From positions 1 to 64,000 of the forward strand of contig JAMKCH010001659.1 in the NCBI GenBank assembly GCA_023653785.1: 64,000 nt of DNA, written 5' to 3'. This DNA comes from Ophioderma brevispina. Taxonomy: Eukaryota > Echinodermata > Ophiuroidea > Amphilepidida > Ophiodermatidae. The notes beneath the pieces were generated by a model. It was not told the DNA's origin. It was given only the letters and a program-made list of their open reading frames with translations, and searched no databases. Positions 1 to 10,870 of this stretch are shown piece by piece (position 1 is the first letter of the stretch; each line of letters starts with the position of its first letter). A program made the position numbers and the translations under genes.

Positions 1-906
1 AGAAGGACTCATCTTTACCCTTGTTTACAAAATTGAGTTTCGTAATTTCTCGTTGTATCCTTTAAGAACGATCCATATCTCATTAAATTAATAATTTTAT
101 TGAAGCCACTATCAGCGATTTCTTCGAAATCTAATAAAATCGCGCCCCATCAAAATCTATTTTTTTAACACTGTTGTATTGGAAATTGTTCTGGTAAGAC
201 CTCTGCAAGTGGCTATAAGCGTAACACGCCCTATTGTCCAGAAATGAGGATTTTTATGCTTTGTTTGCTAATAAAATTGGGATTTGACTTTTTTAAGGTC
301 TAGAAACAGTCGAAAATGGCATCTTCAAGACCGCTTTAGAATGTTTAAGTGTCTGTTTTTCACAAAGAAAAGTAATATAAGTTGTTGATATAACCTAACA
401 CTATAGAAATTTTGAGACAAAATGGGAATGTTGGGTATATTTTGCCCTCTTGGCATCTTCTCGTGGTTACCTGAGAGGGGGCACTTTCCCCACACATTTC
501 AATTGGGGACAAATTTCAGATGCTACAAGTGTAGGTATACCCTACATAATTTAATTCAATGTAATTTTATCAATTTTTAAAGATACTTTTAAACTCAATC
601 AAACCAGTATAAGACCTTGACCTTTGCTGAATAAATGTTTGACCTTTAGCCTATTTTGCTGTATATCTCCATAACGATGCATTTTACAGACAGGTCACCA
701 TAGACTTTTTTACTCCTTGTTACCACACAGACAATTTGAGCTATACTAAACGTTATTTGGACCATTATTTAAAATTACCCCTGTAGAAACTTTACCCCCC
801 TCCTGTGGAAAATTGCCGACATTTTCCAGAGGGACATGTGGGCTAAAAACCTTCTAAAATGTCCTTTGAAGTCAAATCAATCGTCAAACCTTACTTGCCA
901 AAGATT
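1..906. other. No gene seen
   Basis: AT-rich sequence with no open frame that looks like protein, no clear inverted repeat and no recognisable splice-bounded exon. If XXYLT1 starts outside the window, this could be intron or upstream flank. Confidence 0.5.
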
Positions 907-1632
907 AGTCACAGAATTGAGGATTTTGACTTAACTAAGATCCCCAACCAACAGCTATATGGTGATCTCCCAAAGATATCCACAAAAATCTGAGAAAGAA
1001 GACTAAGGGCTGCGGGTCATTTCTACCGTCACCAAGAAGAAGCTGCTAGCAACTTCATTCTTTGGGATCCAAAACATGGTATTACTGGCTCAAGGAATAA
1101 AACGTATCTGCCAATGGAGTAAATTTCTTTTTGACATGGGGGGGGGGGGGGATTGAGTTGATGAAAATTTATGAATAAAACAGGGTTTGCTGAAAAGATT
1201 TATTACTGGCACATGTGCACGCGAAGCGCGCTTAAAATATTGCCATTTAGAAGCTAAAATCGTTAAATATATTTGTAACTAGAACAAAATGCGCACGAAG
1301 CGCGCGGAAATTTACCATTTTTAAACTATTATGGTAATATATTAGGTTATCTTTGGTCAAAAGCACATGAACGGGCATCAACATTGGGGTGATGATCGTA
1401 TTGACCATCCCCCCTCATCAAAATATTGGGGGGGGGGGGGGGGGGCGGGATTTACGCCTATGGTATCTGCACACCCTTCTAGAGGACACTGGGGTTGAAT
1501 GTATATCTGAGCTGGCAGCCCTCATGGAAGACAAAAATGACTGGAAATCCCGATGCCAAGCTATTATCAAACCAGTAACTTCCTCCCATGATGATGATGG
1601 TCGACTGAGGTCGAAATGATGATGATGATGAT
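907..1632 (+). mobile_element. LINE 3' end fragment, interrupted
   Basis: The C-terminal end of a non-LTR retrotransposon endonuclease/reverse-transcriptase protein. The first part (907-1110) reads in one frame as a run containing QLYGDLPKISTKI, one in-frame stop (TGA, probably a decayed CGA arginine codon), then ERRLRAAGHFYRHQEEAAS and FILWDPKHG. The second part (1464-1617) continues with the end of that domain, including LLEDTGVECISELAALMED and NDWKSRC, then a stop and a (GAT)n tail at about 1617-1632. The arrangement (LYG-LP, RRLR-AGH, LW-P, TY-D-L-DTG, W-R) is the usual tail of this protein type. The clade is not assigned. The two parts are separated by the insertion at 1111-1462. The copy is dead and 5' truncated; nothing upstream of 907 looks like the rest of the protein. 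Confidence 0.75.
1111..1462. mobile_element. Insertion into LINE, 7-bp target duplication
   Basis: This 352-bp block splits the LINE reading frame. GTATCTG occurs immediately before it (1104-1110) and again immediately after it (1463-1469), which looks like a 7-bp target-site duplication (8 bp with one mismatch). Its ends are weakly inverted: the left end reads CCAATGGAGTAAAT and the right end, reverse-complemented, reads CATAGGCGTAAATC. It carries two long G runs (about 1138-1152 and 1429-1445) and two GCACGCGAAGCGCGC-like stretches. A non-autonomous DNA transposon of hAT type (8-bp duplication) is plausible but not shown. Confidence 0.6.
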
Positions 1633-2298
1633 GTCAGGCTCTCATATCAAGTAGTGAACACAATAGACATAAATCGAAACAAGCACCTTTAACATCTTTG
1701 GTTTTTTTTAAACTGTTCAAGAAAAAAAATAAAATTTTGCTGCGAAGGGGAAAAAGTCGTCTAAAAGGATGTATTTAAAAATAATTTGGCCCCACCGCGA
1801 TCCCTCAAAAAAACAAAAAATCGGGACAATGTAAATGGTTATCCAGCGGGTGGACTTGCCACCTCCTCCCTCCCTTCCCCTGGAAAAAAATCTGTTGGGC
1901 TATATTCCGTTTAGGTAATTGTATACGTTTGTAAGCTTGGTTTTTCGACTTTTTTTTTTATGTCATAATATAGCTTAGGCTCTTCAAATGAATTTTTACT
2001 TCCTGTTGCCGCCCGCCCTAATGCCAAGAATCCCAAAATAATTTCATTATTTTTCATAATTTTCATTATTTGTGTTTTTCCTTCAGAGTAAGGATTTTTT
2101 TCCAAGTATCCTGAGATTTTTCTTACACAATACCTACTTTATAAGCAAGCTTCATTCAGATTTGCTTTTAAAAAAATTGCTTTTCCGACAGCACTTTTCA
2201 CCCACCCGACATTTTATTAAATTCGGAGGTTTGGATGTGGTCGGGCTGTAACCACAAAGACGGACTCAACATGTGGTGGTCTTTTCAGTAGTGCATAT
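1633..2298. other. No gene seen
   Basis: AT-rich sequence with A and T runs. No supported coding region, repeat or RNA gene was recognised. Confidence 0.5.
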
Positions 2299-3042
2299 TA
2301 TGGCCTCTCCACGTATCAAATCATGGCGAGTTTTTCCGCGCATGTCGAGTTTCACGCGCTGTATATCGAGTTTTACCCCGCTATATGTCATGTATGTCGA
2401 GTGTGCAGCGTTATATGTCGAGTTTAACGCTCTATCTGGCCAGTTTTCCCTCTATAAAATCGAGTTTTGCTCTCTAATATGGTGAGTTTAGTACAAAATC
2501 ATGTCCAGTTTTCCTCATGTCCCGAAAGTAATCTGCCGAGTTTTTAAAATCATGGCGAGTTTTCCCGCGGCCATTTCGATTTCACCGCGCTAGTGGTATC
2601 GAGTTTCCTCGCCCTATTTGAGTGTGCATCGTTATAAGTGTCGAGTTTCCAAGCGCTCTCTGTCCCACTGTTTTTGCCCTCTATTACACTCGGTTTTGCT
2701 CTCTATAAATGGTGAGTTTGACATAAATCATGTCCCAGTTTTCCTCATGTCCAAAAAAAATCATCCGAGTTTTCAAAATCATGTCGAGTTTCTCATGTTT
2801 TTTGAGAAAAAATCATGTCCATTTGCACTGTTGAAAAAAATCATGTCCAGTTTTTTAAAACTCGGCGTGATTTATCTGGCAATGATTTATCTGGACTGAT
2901 TTATGAAATCTGGCACTATAGTTCAAACTGGATTGGCAACGCTGTAAACTCGACATATAGCGGGGTAAACTCGATTACAGCGCATGAAACGCGACATGCG
3001 AGGGAAAACTCGCCTGATTTGATACGTGGAGGCGTGCCATAG
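2299..3042. repeat. Foldback element with ~100-bp inverted arms
   Basis: The left arm (about 2299-2400) starts at a motif containing CTCCACGTATCAAATC and runs through GCGCTGTAT and TTTTACCCCGCTATATGTC. The right arm (about 2946-3042) is its reverse complement with scattered mismatches. The interior is built from degenerate copies of a short motif around GTCGAGTTT and ATCATGGCGAGTTTTCC spaced tens of bases apart. Long inverted arms made of short internal repeats resemble foldback-type elements. No protein is encoded. Confidence 0.7.
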
Positions 3043-3089
3043 CAAGTCAACACAAATTGGGCCTATTTTAGTTAAATGTCAACATAGTG

Positions 3090-3760
3090 ATTTTCCAAGA
3101 AAAGTGTATACTTTTTGGATGGTCCGGATAGTTTTCTATATGGTTCCCAGTGTTTTCGGGTCCTTTGTGTTTCAATGGTCGATGAGAATGCCTGGAAACC
3201 AATTCAGTTGTGTTTGGTTCAAAATATTACCTAAATAATGTTTTTAAAGAAAAGTGGACACTTTGGATGGTCCTCAGATGGTTTTACGGATGGTTCCTGG
3301 TGTTTTTGGCTCCTTTGTGGTTCAATGGTTGTTGAGCAATTGCCTGAAACTCAATTTGGGCCATTTCCGGTCCCCAAATGGTCAAATTATGATTCCTTAA
3401 AAAATAAAATTACACACTTTGGATGGTTCCTTAAATGTTCAGGTTTTTTTAGCTACTTTGTGTGCAATGGTTGATGAAATTCCCTGGACTCCGATTCCAC
3501 AGTTTTGTTCAAAATGGTCACAATAATTATTTTTTTAAAGAAAAGTGTACTGGATGGTCCCAGAATTTTTCTGAATGTTTCTGGTGTTTTTGGCTCCTTT
3601 GTGTATCAACACAAACCAAATAGCAAACAAATTGCCCATTCCATCCAAAATGTCAAAATATGATGTTCAAATTAGACACTTTGGATGGTTCTTGGACGGT
3701 TTTTAGATGGTTCCCGATGTTTGGGCTCTTTGTGTTTCAATGGGTTGAATAGCACTGTCA
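3090..3760. repeat. Tandem array, five units of ~130-165 bp
   Basis: Five diverged units start near 3098, 3245, 3408, 3536 and 3664. Each begins with a version of AGAAAAGTGNACACTTTGGATGGT, passes through GGTTCCTGGTGTTTTTGGCT and CCTTTGTGTTTCAATGG, and ends in a T/A-rich link. Short open frames through it are by-products of the repeat. It follows the foldback element after about 50 bases. Confidence 0.7.
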
Positions 3761-5479
3761 GTAGGGACTTTGTGGGTACACATGATGGGTGCCCATTTTA
3801 CACAATTTTTTTAACAAAATGACCTTTGGTTCCCCAGAAAGATTTTATTTTCTCTCTGGCCTGTATGGGTAAGTTTGGTGTCTTGTAATTCATTAATTGT
3901 GACTTCTAAAATGTACAGGTCGATAACTGAAACATAAAAATTACAGCGGACTAAAATTTGTGGCGGATTACCAAAATTTTTCATTTGGTAATCCTCAGGA
4001 TGACTAAAATTTTTGGCGAATTAACCAAAATGTCTACCCTGGGTATCCAGCGGATTACCCATTATTTTTCTTATTTCTAACGCTGGTTAAAACCAATAGT
4101 TACTTTGGCCTGTGGTGTAGTTTCCAATATTTTTTTTATTTTTCAAAGTTGGTAAGAGTGACCATTGAACTTAAAAACTTACGTGAGCAGAGAGAATGAC
4201 CGAGTATGTTGATTGCAATCATGATGGCTCTTTCCAGTAAATGATTTATGAAGAAACTTCAGTCGGACCAGGATGAAATTGCATTCAGAAGTATCTGCCT
4301 ATGCTGACACATGGAGTTAATTTACAACCTTTTCCACCGTTCAATTACTTATTCCACTAAAATCAAACTTTTTCAATGTTATATGCTTTCTAAAATAGGA
4401 AAGAGATGAGTGAGTGGTAGCCTACCTGCTAGGTAGGTTAGTTTTCTGTACGTTTAAATGTTTAAAATCTATGTGATAGGCATTAGAAGTGGAAATTTTG
4501 TATCGCATGTTTTGAACCTGAAAAAATAATGAATAATGATAAAGTGGGGACCGCCCCCAATATTTTTACCCTTCAACAGGAACTAAAAATCCATTGTGAA
4601 GGGCTTATGTGCATCGTTTTCCGCATCAGTATCTGCATATTTATGCTCAATTCTAATGTCTCCGACAACACTCTCCCCCCAGCTTCCTCTTCTCACTAAC
4701 CCCGGTGGAGGAGTGATTACGTTTTCAAATTTAGGAATTTTTGACCCGACACCCCTGTTCCCTGTCACCCACTCAAAGTGCGCCAACCTTGAACAGGATC
4801 CTGCAAGGCTTATTTTCTAGGTCAATGAATTACATAGTGGGCATATCATGGGGGCATGACTTCTTGCCTAGTTTCAAATCGATTTGTGTTTTGGGTTTTT
4901 CTGTTTTCTGGAAGTGTAGTAAGCTTGAATTGCCACGTCGATATTTGTTACAAATGCGCCGATACAAGGATATCCAAGATTCCTCTGAATCAAATCTTAC
5001 TCTGAACGACAGTGGGAACACCGCAACTTGATGACAGTGAGATGCAGTGGGTAAACAATTCTCGGTCGCGGTATCGTGGCCAAGTTTCACTTCCAATTCG
5101 TCCGGGAGTGCATTTCAGCCCTATAATTTGAGACTTTTTCGGATGAAGTTGCTGAAGTCTCTATTGATTTTAGATGCTCGCTATTGTTATTTAAATTTTT
5201 CAATTGGGCTGATAAATGGAGTTGGAAAACAGTCTGTGGCATCTAAATCTGAACATGTAGAGGATTAATCTACGTTGACATGTCTGATGATCATGATTCA
5301 TCCTGACATTGACAATGTAATGCAGTAAATGCCGAATCACCACAAAGACCAAGACAATCCGTCAAATAGAATCAACCAAGCTAGGTCTGGCAAAGTTTAG
5401 TCCAGAAGAGTCTTACATCCTATTTTTTAAACAGCACAGCAATATCACAGAACAATAGCATAAATTCTAAACAAATAAA
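3761..5479. other. No gene seen
   Basis: There are short local repeats near 3950-4060 (variants of GGATTACCAAAATTTTT), but no supported exon, RNA gene or element. Short open frames around 4583-5268 overlap on both strands and show no recognisable protein. Confidence 0.45.
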
Positions 5480-6420
5480 CAGCAGAGCTGCAACCACCAC
5501 CATCAACACCAACATACAGCACGACCACAACTACAACAGCAAGAACCCCCACAGCAGCAGTAAAAAAAACAAAAAAAAACCACTAACAGCATCAGCAATT
5601 ACAGCACACCAACCACAGCAGCAACAACTACAGCACAGGAACAACACATCAGCAACAACAGCCTCATCAGCAACAACAACCACACAGCAACTACAGCAGC
5701 AGCAACAACCACAGCAGCAACTACCGCAGCAGCAACAACCACAGCTACATCAACCACAGCAGCAGCATCAACTACAGCAGCATCAACTCACCGCAGCAGC
5801 ATCTACAGCAGCAACAACACAGCAGCAGCTACAGCAGCAACATCATGCACATCAGCAGCAACAACTACGCAGCAGCAACTACAGCAGCAACATCTACAGC
5901 AACATATACAGCAGCAACAATCACAGCATCACAACACAACAGCAACAACCACAGCAGCAACAGCAACCACAACAGCAACAACCCAACAGCACCACCACGA
6001 ATCAACTAATAAAGTAGCAACCACAGCACCACCAGAACTGCAGAAGCCCAACCACAACAGCAGCAGCAGCAGTTATCTGAACAGCAGCACCAGCTACAGT
6101 CAGCACAATCACAGAAGGCAACAACACAGCAAAACCACACAGCAACAACCACAGAATCAACAACTACACGCAGCAACAACCACAACCGCAGCAACCACAG
6201 AATCAACAACTAAGCAGCAGTAACCAACATCAGCACAGCAGCAACAGCAGCAACACGACTACAACAGCATCAACCACAACAGCAGCAGCACTCAACCACA
6301 TCAGCAATCAACCACAACAAGCCAGCAGCAACATGGAGAGAACCACCACAACAGCAACAAGAAGAATCACCAACCCAATAATGGCACAGCAGCGCAGCAG
6401 CAGTTTACTACTTTTGAAGC
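5480..6420. repeat. CAA/CAG/CCA trinucleotide microsatellite
   Basis: About 0.9 kb of imperfect CAACAG, CAGCAA and ACCACAG triplets. All three forward frames give low-complexity runs and the phase slips repeatedly, so I do not read it as a polyglutamine protein. It ends about 120 bases before the first recognisable XXYLT1 exon sequence and probably lies in an intron or upstream of that exon. Confidence 0.9.
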
Positions 6421-6544
6421 AAGCACAAGATCATCCACCAGTGCAAATTAAATGTACAACAACATTCACAGCAAGCAACACATTAAACAGCTAATGCAAT
6501 AGAAATCCCAAGCCTACCTAATGGATTGATTTTTCCCTCAACAG

Positions 6545-6885
6545 GTTTCAGCAAAATCAAGATCAACTACCAGCACAAAATGTTCCAGAGAGTGCAGGTC
6601 CATTGGGGCATAAGCAGTACAACAATACAACAGCCAGTCATTCAAACAGTAACCGGTAATTCCACCAAATGTTGAAATATTTGAGCATCAGGTGTCTGCC
6701 AAATTTGAACTAATCTTGACAAATGCCCGCATCTGGAAAACACGTTTTGTGGCCGGTACCATATCTATATGGAAAAGCATCCTTAGATCTTCATTTCTTC
6801 TTTGTTGTAGATGGCCTAGTAGAGCCTTCATTACAGAACCCTGCAGGACATCACTAATAAGGGTATTGCTAAGTCAAAATTTCAG
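6545..6885 (+). CDS. XXYLT1 upstream exon, frameshifted (partial)
   Basis: Probable exon for the stem and first part of the catalytic domain of xyloside xylosyltransferase. The best part is 6771-6885: the frame from 6771 reads GKASLDLHFFFVVDGLVEPS then LQN, and after one extra C near 6840 the frame reads LQDITNKGIAKSKFQ up to a GTGAGT donor at 6886. This corresponds in order and spacing to the vertebrate XXYLT1 beta-strand containing NLHF, the following helix, and the strand before the FHDV motif. The donor leaves phase 0, matching the exon at 17431. Upstream, 6653-6735 reads FEHQVSAKFELILTNA in another frame, loosely like the vertebrate EHNAALQAK region. 6546-6656 (after an acceptor TTTTTCCCTCAACAG) reads as a Q/N-rich stem-like stretch ending in a stop. 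Several frame changes are needed, so these are either assembly indels or real decay. The 5' boundary is uncertain. Confidence 0.5.
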
Positions 6886-6911
6886 GTGAGTTGTAAAAAA
6901 GTGATTTTGTA

Positions 6912-7060
6912 TTTAAAGGCAGTACATGTATCAGTGATTTGATAAGTCAGGAAATAGGAAAAATTAAAATCATCAAAAAACCTTTGCATGCCCCACAAGT
7001 AAAAAGACTAAAAGCAACCTAATAACTGACAAAATCAGATATTTTAGTCATTACTGTCTA
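6912..7060 (+). mobile_element. TTAA element family A, truncated copy
   Basis: Starts at TTAA (6912) with AAGGCAGTACATGTATCAGTG, continues with family-A internal motifs (a TCATCAAAAAACCTTTGCATG region, AAAAGCAACCTAATAA, TTTTAGTCATTACTGTC) and breaks off near 7060. The complete copy is at 17587-17941. It lies in the intron just downstream of the 6885 splice donor. Confidence 0.65.
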
Positions 7061-7134
7061 GATGCTGACTTTTAAAGTGAACAAGTTTGTAGCAAAATGC
7101 AATGTATGCAAGTGTCTTCTTTTTATCCCACCGC

Positions 7135-7308
7135 TGCCACCAAATTTGTCACGGACAGTAATCTATCAAATTACTCACCGAGGTACAGTGACTTATAAAG
7201 CTGCCCTGCCGAGACCTGGACTCGAACCCAGGACTTCTTGGTTGCAAGTCTAGTGCACTTTGAATAGAGCTAAAGAAGAATTTCCCCATTAGGTCTATTG
7301 ACACTAAC
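7135..7308 (-). mobile_element. tRNA-derived SINE, copy 1
   Basis: On the minus strand it begins with a tRNA-like head: a TAGCTCTATTCAAAGTGCAC stretch resembling an A box, then GACTTGCAACCAAGAAGTCC and GGGTTCGAGTCC, a good B box (7218-7229 on the + strand). A non-tRNA body follows, ending near GGTGGCAGCGGTGGGAT. The head has the spacing of a tRNA but does not fold as a functional one. Two related copies follow in the same orientation. Confidence 0.7.
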
Positions 7309-7418
7309 AAACATGTACTTATACCTCTTGACATTACTCCCCTTCCTCACAAGGCATGTCCTGGGCCTTAAACTACTGCCTCTTGATACAAGGTACACTG
7401 TATGTAATTGCATTTTTG

Positions 7419-7643
7419 ATCCCACCGCTGCCACCAAATTTGTCACGAATCTATCAATTTATCACCGAGGTGTATCGGGGACTTATCTCTCGGCCCTGCA
7501 ATCTAATTACTCACCGAGGTATACCGGCAACTTATCTCGGCCCTGCCGAGACCGGGACTCGAACCGTGGACTCCCTTGGTCTCAAGTCAAGTGCGCAGTG
7601 AATAGAGCTAAAGAATTCCCTGTTTAGGTCTATTGACACTAAC
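7419..7643 (-). mobile_element. tRNA-derived SINE, copy 2
   Basis: Same family and orientation as the copy at 7135. The B-box region is degraded (ACTCGAACCGTGGACT on the + strand near 7557). This copy is longer because a ~55-bp segment containing TCACCGAGGTNTA and TTATCTC is duplicated within its body. Confidence 0.7.
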
Positions 7644-7691
7644 ATGATACCTTGTGGCATTTATATGCAGATAGACTTGCAGTCATTTTTG

Positions 7692-7879
7692 ATCCCACCG
7701 CTGCCACCAATGTTTGTCACGTACAGTAATCTATTCAAATACTCGCCGAGATACTGTGACTTATCTCCACACTGCTGAGACCGAGAGTTGAACCCGGGAC
7801 CTCTTGGTCTCAAGTCGTGCGCATATTGAATAGAGCTAATGAGGAATTCTCCGTTAGGTCTCACTCTATTGACACTAAC
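7692..7879 (-). mobile_element. tRNA-derived SINE, copy 3
   Basis: Third copy of the family, with the same GATCCCACCGCTGCCACCAA tail and GTCTATTGACACTAAC-like head flank as its neighbours. Starts of the three copies are 284 and 273 bases apart and the sequence between them is also partly alike, so local tandem duplication of a unit containing the SINE is more likely than three separate insertions. Confidence 0.7.
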
Positions 7880-7939
7880 GTGCTTATAAATACCTCGCAT
7901 TGTGAAACTATGCTATGTTGTGTTATGCTATACTAGACA

Positions 7940-8079
7940 ACCGATTACCACAGGATACCACACATGGCAATTTTATGGTAAATTGTGGTAATTGGATGTT
8001 CAACACATTAGCCATCAGTCATTGTGGTACCAAGTTGTTTGATTGTGCACATCAGTTGTGGTACCTTGTGGTAATCGGT
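7940..8079. mobile_element. Small inverted-repeat element, ~140 bp
   Basis: Left end ACCGATTACCACAGGATACC and right end GGTACCTTGTGGTAATCGGT are inverted copies with few mismatches (about 22 bp). The interior repeats GTGGTA several times. It encodes nothing and is either a MITE or the core of a slightly larger one. Confidence 0.65.
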
Positions 8080-8334
8080 AGTGTACCATCCTAGGGCCTG
8101 TGGTAATGTGTGGTATTCATGGTGTTAGGGTTATTGCGTCGCCTGAACGAATGTTCACGGAGGCATATATGCTTTAGAATCCAAAATCTGTGTGTCCGTA
8201 TGACTGACGATTTACTTCAAACGTGGTAGGATGATAGATTGAGGTTGGCACATTATCGTGTGTAACTTTTGGCTGCATTATTTGCATACTAGGTGGTCCC
8301 CGGGTTTCGAAATCACCTGGGTTTCGCTATCACC

Positions 8335-9175
8335 TGGCTTGAATGAAACTCTGGTTTTGCGGTTCCTTTGACCTTGAATGACCTTGATGACCTTGTCATG
8401 ACCTTTAAGATTTTTGGCATCAGCATTCAGCAATCAACACCACCCTCCAATTTTCATCCTTACACCAATGATTACCCCATTTGACCTCGTTTGACCTTGA
8501 ATGACCCCTGATGACCTTTGATCCACTTAACCAATACAAACTCGGTCTTCGGAAGGTCAAGGGGCACCCACCCACCAAGTTTCATCTGGATACACCGATG
8601 TTTACCCCATTTTACCTCCTTTGACCTTGAATGACTCCTAATTACCTTGTCGTGATCTTACAATCAACTCCACCCTCTAAGTTTCATGTCCATACACCAG
8701 TGTTTACCCCATTTGACCTCCTTTGACCTTGAATGACCCCTGAAGACCTTTGATCCATTAACCAATATGAACTGTCTTTGCAAGGTCAAGGGGCACCCAC
8801 CCACCAAGTTTGAGGAACGTGTGACCCTCGGTCTTTGAGAAAATGGATGCGGTCCATTTGACCTCCTTTGACTTTAATGACCCCCGATGACCTTTGATCA
8901 ACTATCCAATACAAATTCGGTCTTCGTTCGGTCAAGGGGCACCCACCAACCAAGTTTCAGGACCGTGTGATTCTCGCTCTCCAAGAAAATAGACACGGTC
9001 TGTCTTTTTTGCCCTTGAATGACCCCAATGACCTTTGATCCACTAACCAAAATACAAACTCGGTCTTTGGAAGGTCAAGGGGCACCCACCCACCAAGTTT
9101 CAGGAACGTGCGACCCTCGGTCTCTGAGAAAACAGACGCGGTCAGTCAGACAGACAGACAGACACACTGACAGAT
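8335..9175. repeat. Diverged array rich in TGACCT motifs
   Basis: Five or six diverged units with the order TTGACCTCCTTTGACCTTGA, ATGACCCCTGATGACCTTTG, ATCCACTAACCAATACAAAC, TCGGTCTTCGGAAGGTCAAG and GGGCACCCACCCACCAAGTT. It ends in a (CAGA)n run near 9143-9165. TGACCT is the complement of the nuclear-receptor half site AGGTCA. It sits in the XXYLT1 intron. Confidence 0.75.
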
Positions 9176-9507
9176 TAATTTATAGATTCATGAATTTTAA
9201 TAGGCTTATTTGCTTATTTTTCAGACATTGCGGTTAAAATACTTTACAGGTTAAACGCTATGCCCGATTTACTTCAAATTTAGTAGGGCGATAGAGTGAG
9301 GTGACACAATTTCATGTGTTGATTTTGGCTGCATTAATTACATATTGATTAATTTCAATTAGCTAATTTGCATATTTTTGAGATATTTTAACCATTTCTT
9401 GTTTTTTTGTAGGCCGCCAGCTATAGCTGGCAGGACCACTTAGCAATCCATTGTGCGGATGTACATGTATGTGTGTGTGTCACTAAATTGTTAAGTTTCT
9501 TTTAAAT

Positions 9508-9780
9508 TAACCTCAATTGAAAAATTGGAACCAAACTTGTGTCATAGGTGTACCATGGATCCCTCATATGTTGATGAGGTCAAAGGTCATGCACTGAGGT
9601 CAAAGGTCATGTGAGGTCAAGTTGGAAAAATAGGCTAAAATGTAAAATTGACCTCAATTGAAAAGTTGAAGTTCAATTGAAACCAAACTTGTGTCATAGG
9701 TGCACCAAGGGATCCCTCATATGTTGATGAGGTAAAAGATCATGTGCTAAGGTCAAAGGTCATGGATTGGCACACAGCTT
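9508..9780. repeat. Two-copy repeat with DR1-like AGGTCA sites
   Basis: Two copies (about 9508-9625 and 9645-9770) of a unit containing TTGACCTCAATTGAAAA, AAACTTGTGTCATAGGTG and CCCTCATATGTTGATGAGGT. AGGTCAAAGGTCA, a direct repeat spaced by one base, occurs at 9577-9589 and 9597-9609. A 16-bp palindrome, GCCAGCTATAGCTGGC, lies just upstream at 9416-9431. Confidence 0.7.
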
Positions 9781-9845
9781 ATATTCTTTGAATATAGTGA
9801 GTGCGAAAGCCAAGAACTGCAAAATTCTAGTTCTTTTTGGGTGCA

Positions 9846-9972
9846 TCGGGGTGATTCTTGGAGATTTTGGCCCGAATTCATGTTCCAGGAGCAGGTATTT
9901 TCAACTCGTCTCATAGGGGCGCTATTCATTATTATGTGTGCGCTTTATTCCGTTAAGGGTTGTTTTACAATC
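9846..9972. repeat. Left arm of a 5-kb inverted repeat
   Basis: Contains GGAGATTTTGGCCCGAATTC near 9860 and ends in AAGGGTTGTTTTACAA. Both motifs, and a CTCATAGGGGCGCTATTC-like stretch between them, occur in reverse complement at 14641-14945. The arms enclose the LINE and about 1.7 kb upstream of it. Confidence 0.7.
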
Positions 9973-10139
9973 AGGGTACCTCTTGGCTGAACACTACAAT
10001 GTGACCCATAAAAACAATGTCTGTACTTTCTCATAATTGGTACTATGCCAACTTAAAGACCACCAAAAGCACTACCTACAGCTGCAAAGAAACCATTTGA
10101 AATGCTTGGTGACTAACAAAAATATGTACATATACACAG

Positions 10140-10870
10140 AAATTGCTTAAAATCACTGTCTCATTTGAAGTAGGTTAATATTTGAGTAGATTTAGCAATG
10201 TCATAAGAATATTTTGGGACAACATTCAACATTTAGGAATAACATTTGAAGCAAGGTAATTAATATCCAGAAATCTTAAAAGAATGTGACCATTTGGTAA
10301 CATGCGGTGTCAGTTTGAAATTTAGTGGTAAATTCCGTCAAAAAATGTCCTCTCTATATTTAGGCTAATAAAGCTTAAACTAAATTGACAGATTGATTTG
10401 TGGCATTCTCTATAAAAACTCTTGTTTATGTTCTATACATTTGTAGTAAACACTTGGTGGCTACTCCTTAAGTTTTCCTGTATCAAATGTTAGAAGTCAG
10501 TGTTCCGTCAAAATCTGTCCTTTCCGAAAACACAAAGTTTCACTAACCATAATTTTTTTTCCTGAAGACCTCACACCTCCAAATTTTGGAAACATACTCT
10601 TTGAATTATCTATATACATAAAATATTAATACTACAATAATCAAAGCACTTGTTTTTTCACCCCAAATGTAGAAAAAATGAATGAAGTTGCTCTGTCAAA
10701 TCTTTGGTCCTCTCCGAAAATGTAACATTTGCTTCGAATCATAAAAAATTGTTCACAAGACGTGCGCCTCAAAATTTTTGGACTATACTTCTGACTTGCC
10801 TACAATGCAAAAACATCAATACTATAAATGAATCATGCCAACTTTTATTTTTCCACCCCAAAGAGACAGC
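10140..10870. repeat. Diverged tandem array, ~180-bp units
   Basis: Three clear units carry TTCCGTCAAAATCTGTCCTT followed by TCCGAAAA-type sequence, near 10328, 10500 and 10690. Each is followed about 100 bases later by ACATAAAATATTAATACTA-like or AACATCAATACTATAAATGA sequence. An earlier, weaker unit may begin near 10140. No coding capacity. Confidence 0.6.

Noticed and set aside
5480..6420. Polyglutamine-like open frames in the CAA/CAG tract, on either strand
   Set aside because: Triplet phase slips repeatedly and no non-repetitive protein sequence flanks the tract; a microsatellite explains it.
9410..9830. Helitron-like element ending in CTAG
   Set aside because: A CTAG occurs near 9825, but no convincing 3' hairpin or TC start was found.
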